7,982 nucleotides of DNA, from assembly GCA_937952235.1 (NCBI GenBank), contig CALFZM010000370.1, forward strand, positions 1-7,982, read 5' to 3'. Positions 6,671-7,982 of the stretch are shown piece after piece. The notes below the pieces were generated by a model. That model saw nothing but the letters and a program-made list of their open reading frames with translations, was not told the DNA's origin and ran no database searches. The translations under genes and the position numbers were made by a program. The stretch is from an uncultured Opitutia bacterium (lineage in GTDB: Bacteria > Verrucomicrobiota > Verrucomicrobiia > Opitutales > Opitutaceae). Positions within the stretch are counted from its first letter, which is position 1, and each line of letters opens with the position of its first letter.

Positions 6671-6715
6671 TCCCCCTTGTCTGCCCTCCGCGTTCTGCCA
6701 TCTGACTGCTGACCC
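6671..6715 (+). other. Pyrimidine-rich leader before oppB
   Basis: By manual count 34 of these 45 bases are C or T, with repeated CTGCC and CTGAC/CTGCT words running up to the oppB ATG. No purine-rich ribosome-binding site is present. A possible -35-like TTGTCT (6677-6682) has only a poor -10 partner, so I do not call a promoter. It resembles the leaders before ispD and the first oppA in composition, not in sequence. Confidence 0.3.
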
Positions 6716-7636
6716 ATGTTCCGCTTCGTCACGTCGCGCCTCCTGCAGTCGCTGCTCGCGCTGTTCCTGGTCATCACCGCGACGTTTTTCATGATCCGCT
6801 TCGTGCCCGGCGGGCCGTTCACGGCGGAGAAGGCGGTGACGCCGGAGATCCTGCGCAATCTCGAGGCGCACTATGGACTCGATCAGCCGCTCTGGCGCCA
6901 GTACCTCGACTACCTCGGCAGCCTCGCGCAGGGCGATCTCGGGCCGTCGTTCAAGTACCCGAACCGCACGGTCAACGAGATCATCGCCGACAAGCTGCCG
7001 GTTTCGGCCGAGCTCGGGGCGCTCGCCCTCGCCCTCGCCCTTTTCCTCGGCATCACGCTCGGCACCTTTGCCGCCGTCCGGCGCAACACCTGGGTCGACT
7101 ACACGGCGTCGACGTTCGGCATGGCGGGCATCTCGATTCCGACCTTTGTCGTCGGGCCGCTGCTGGTGCTGGCCTTCGCGATCCACCTCGGGTGGTTCAA
7201 TGCCTCGGGCTGGTACGGCCCGACCGACCGGGTGCTGCCGGTCGTGGTCCTAGGCATCGCGTACGCGGCCCCGATCTCGCGGCTGACCCGTGGCGGCATG
7301 CTCGAGGTCCTGCATCAGGACTTCATCCGCACGGCGCGGGCCAAGGGAGCCTCGGAGTTCCGGATCATCACGCGGCACGCGCTGCGCGGCGGGCTGCTTC
7401 CCGTCGTGTCCTACCTCGGTCCGGCCGCCGCCGGCATTCTCACCGGCTCGTTCGTCATCGAGACGATCTTCCAGATTCCCGGCATCGGCCGTGAATTCGT
7501 GAACAGCGCCTTCAACCGCGACTACACGCTGGTGCTCGGCACCGTCATCCTCTACGCGGTCCTGATCATGGCGCTGAACCTGGTCGTGGACATCGTCCAG
7601 GCGTGGATGAATCCGAAAGTCCGCCTCGAAGCCTGA
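6716..7636 (+). CDS. oppB: Oligopeptide ABC transporter permease OppB
   Basis: Inner-membrane channel subunit of the oligopeptide importer; it pairs with OppC and receives peptides from the OppA lipoproteins. The 306 residues equal the length of E. coli OppB, which I recall well, and the similarity runs end to end: FFMIRFVPGGPFT (24-36), the periplasmic GDLGPSFKY (73-81), VSAELGA (96-102), VIETIFQIPGIG (247-258) and the ending NPKVR. Six hydrophobic segments are visible at about 9-29, 99-121, 134-158, 172-189, 229-252 and 271-294. The cytoplasmic EAA-type loop that contacts the ATPases is FIRTARAKGASEFRIITRHAL (203-223) with the invariant Gly211. The ATG gives the usual short basic N-terminus. 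The oppC start follows the stop after six bases, so the two are in one operon. Confidence 0.96.
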   Translation: MFRFVTSRLLQSLLALFLVITATFFMIRFVPGGPFTAEKAVTPEILRNLEAHYGLDQPLWRQYLDYLGSLAQGDLGPSFKYPNRTVNEIIADKLPVSAELGALALALALFLGITLGTFAAVRRNTWVDYTASTFGMAGISIPTFVVGPLLVLAFAIHLGWFNASGWYGPTDRVLPVVVLGIAYAAPISRLTRGGMLEVLHQDFIRTARAKGASEFRIITRHALRGGLLPVVSYLGPAAAGILTGSFVIETIFQIPGIGREFVNSAFNRDYTLVLGTVILYAVLIMALNLVVDIVQAWMNPKVRLEA

Positions 7637-7642
7637 GCCGCC

Positions 7643-7982
7643 ATGACCTCCGGGACCGCCAGCTCCTCGCCCCTCGCCCCCCGCCTCGCGCCCGGCGGGG
7701 AATCCGTGGAGAAAGGGTCCTCGCTCTGGCACGATGCCTGGCTGCGGCTGCGCAAGAACCGGCTCGCGGTCTTCGGCCTCTGCACGCTGGCGGTGGTGAC
7801 GGTGGCCTGCGTCGCCGGGCCGTGGTTTTCGCCTTACGGCTACGAACAGCAGGAGCTGTCGAACACGTTTGCCCCGCCCGGCGCGCAGCACTGGCTCGGC
7901 ACGGACCAGCTTGGTCGCGACCTGCTCGTGCGGCTGCTTTATGGCGGGCGCGTCTCGCTCGGCGTCGGCCTCGCCGCAACGT
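7643..7982 (+). CDS. oppC: Oligopeptide ABC transporter permease OppC (5' part, cut by window end)
   Basis: The second channel subunit of the Opp importer; 113 codons are present and the frame is open at the window edge. After a Ser/Pro/Gly-rich cytoplasmic tail (residues 1-26) comes the OppC hallmark SLWHDAWLRLRKNRLAVFG (27-45), then a first membrane segment at about 41-61. A periplasmic stretch precedes HWLGTDQLGRDLLVRLLYGGRVSL (83-106), the strongly conserved OppC/DppC N-terminal signature. The ATG lies six bases after the oppB stop with no visible ribosome-binding site, so translation is probably coupled. The EAA loop and the remaining membrane segments lie outside the window, as presumably do the oppD/oppF ATPase genes. 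Confidence 0.93.
   Translation, partial: MTSGTASSSPLAPRLAPGGESVEKGSSLWHDAWLRLRKNRLAVFGLCTLAVVTVACVAGPWFSPYGYEQQELSNTFAPPGAQHWLGTDQLGRDLLVRLLYGGRVSLGVGLAAT

Noticed and set aside
4893..6701. 602-codon open frame on the - strand opposite the third oppA
   Set aside because: Same reason: it runs opposite an unmistakable OppA and its protein is low-complexity Arg/Val/Asp text.
6677..6705. Possible promoter (TTGTCT, 17-base spacer, ATCTGA) before oppB
   Set aside because: The -10 match is poor and the region is low-complexity pyrimidine sequence, so chance similarity is likely.

Overview
The window is a GC-rich stretch of bacterial chromosome, tightly packed with genes on the + strand and with no sign of phage, transposase, CRISPR or RNA genes. 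The very high GC, the protein style of the ispD/ispF pair and the oligopeptide-transport genes, and the GC-rich intergenic hairpins remind me of Verrucomicrobiota of the Opitutaceae type. That placement is a recollection-based inference and cannot be proven from the sequence alone.

Layout. Positions 1-51 look like the last codons of an upstream gene. Positions 133-1292 hold ispD and ispF, which overlap by 4 bases (ATGA); they encode two steps of the MEP isoprenoid-precursor pathway. A 244-base non-coding gap follows, with several short palindromes and direct repeats. Positions 1537-6599 hold three consecutive genes for OppA-type (SBP family 5) peptide-binding lipoproteins. Positions 6716-7636 encode the OppB permease, and 7643 to the window edge holds the start of the OppC permease. 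The ATPase genes (oppD/oppF) are not in the window and would be expected further downstream.

How the parts work together. The three lipoproteins are predicted to capture peptides outside the cytoplasmic membrane and deliver them to one OppB/OppC channel. The first and third closely resemble classical OppA. The second has lost several motifs around the ligand pocket and the shared C-terminus, so it probably binds something else.

The most interesting non-gene signal is a short hairpin element: a 5' GGTGGAG foot and a GC-rich stem capped by a TCCC loop. It occurs in both orientations, with copies in all three larger gaps (1293-1536, 4820-4943, 6600-6715) and none that I noticed inside genes. 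Two copies differ only by a compensatory base-pair change. The architecture resembles REP elements mobilised by RAYT-type transposases. All gene starts lack a visible Shine-Dalgarno sequence, and several are preceded by pyrimidine-rich tracts.
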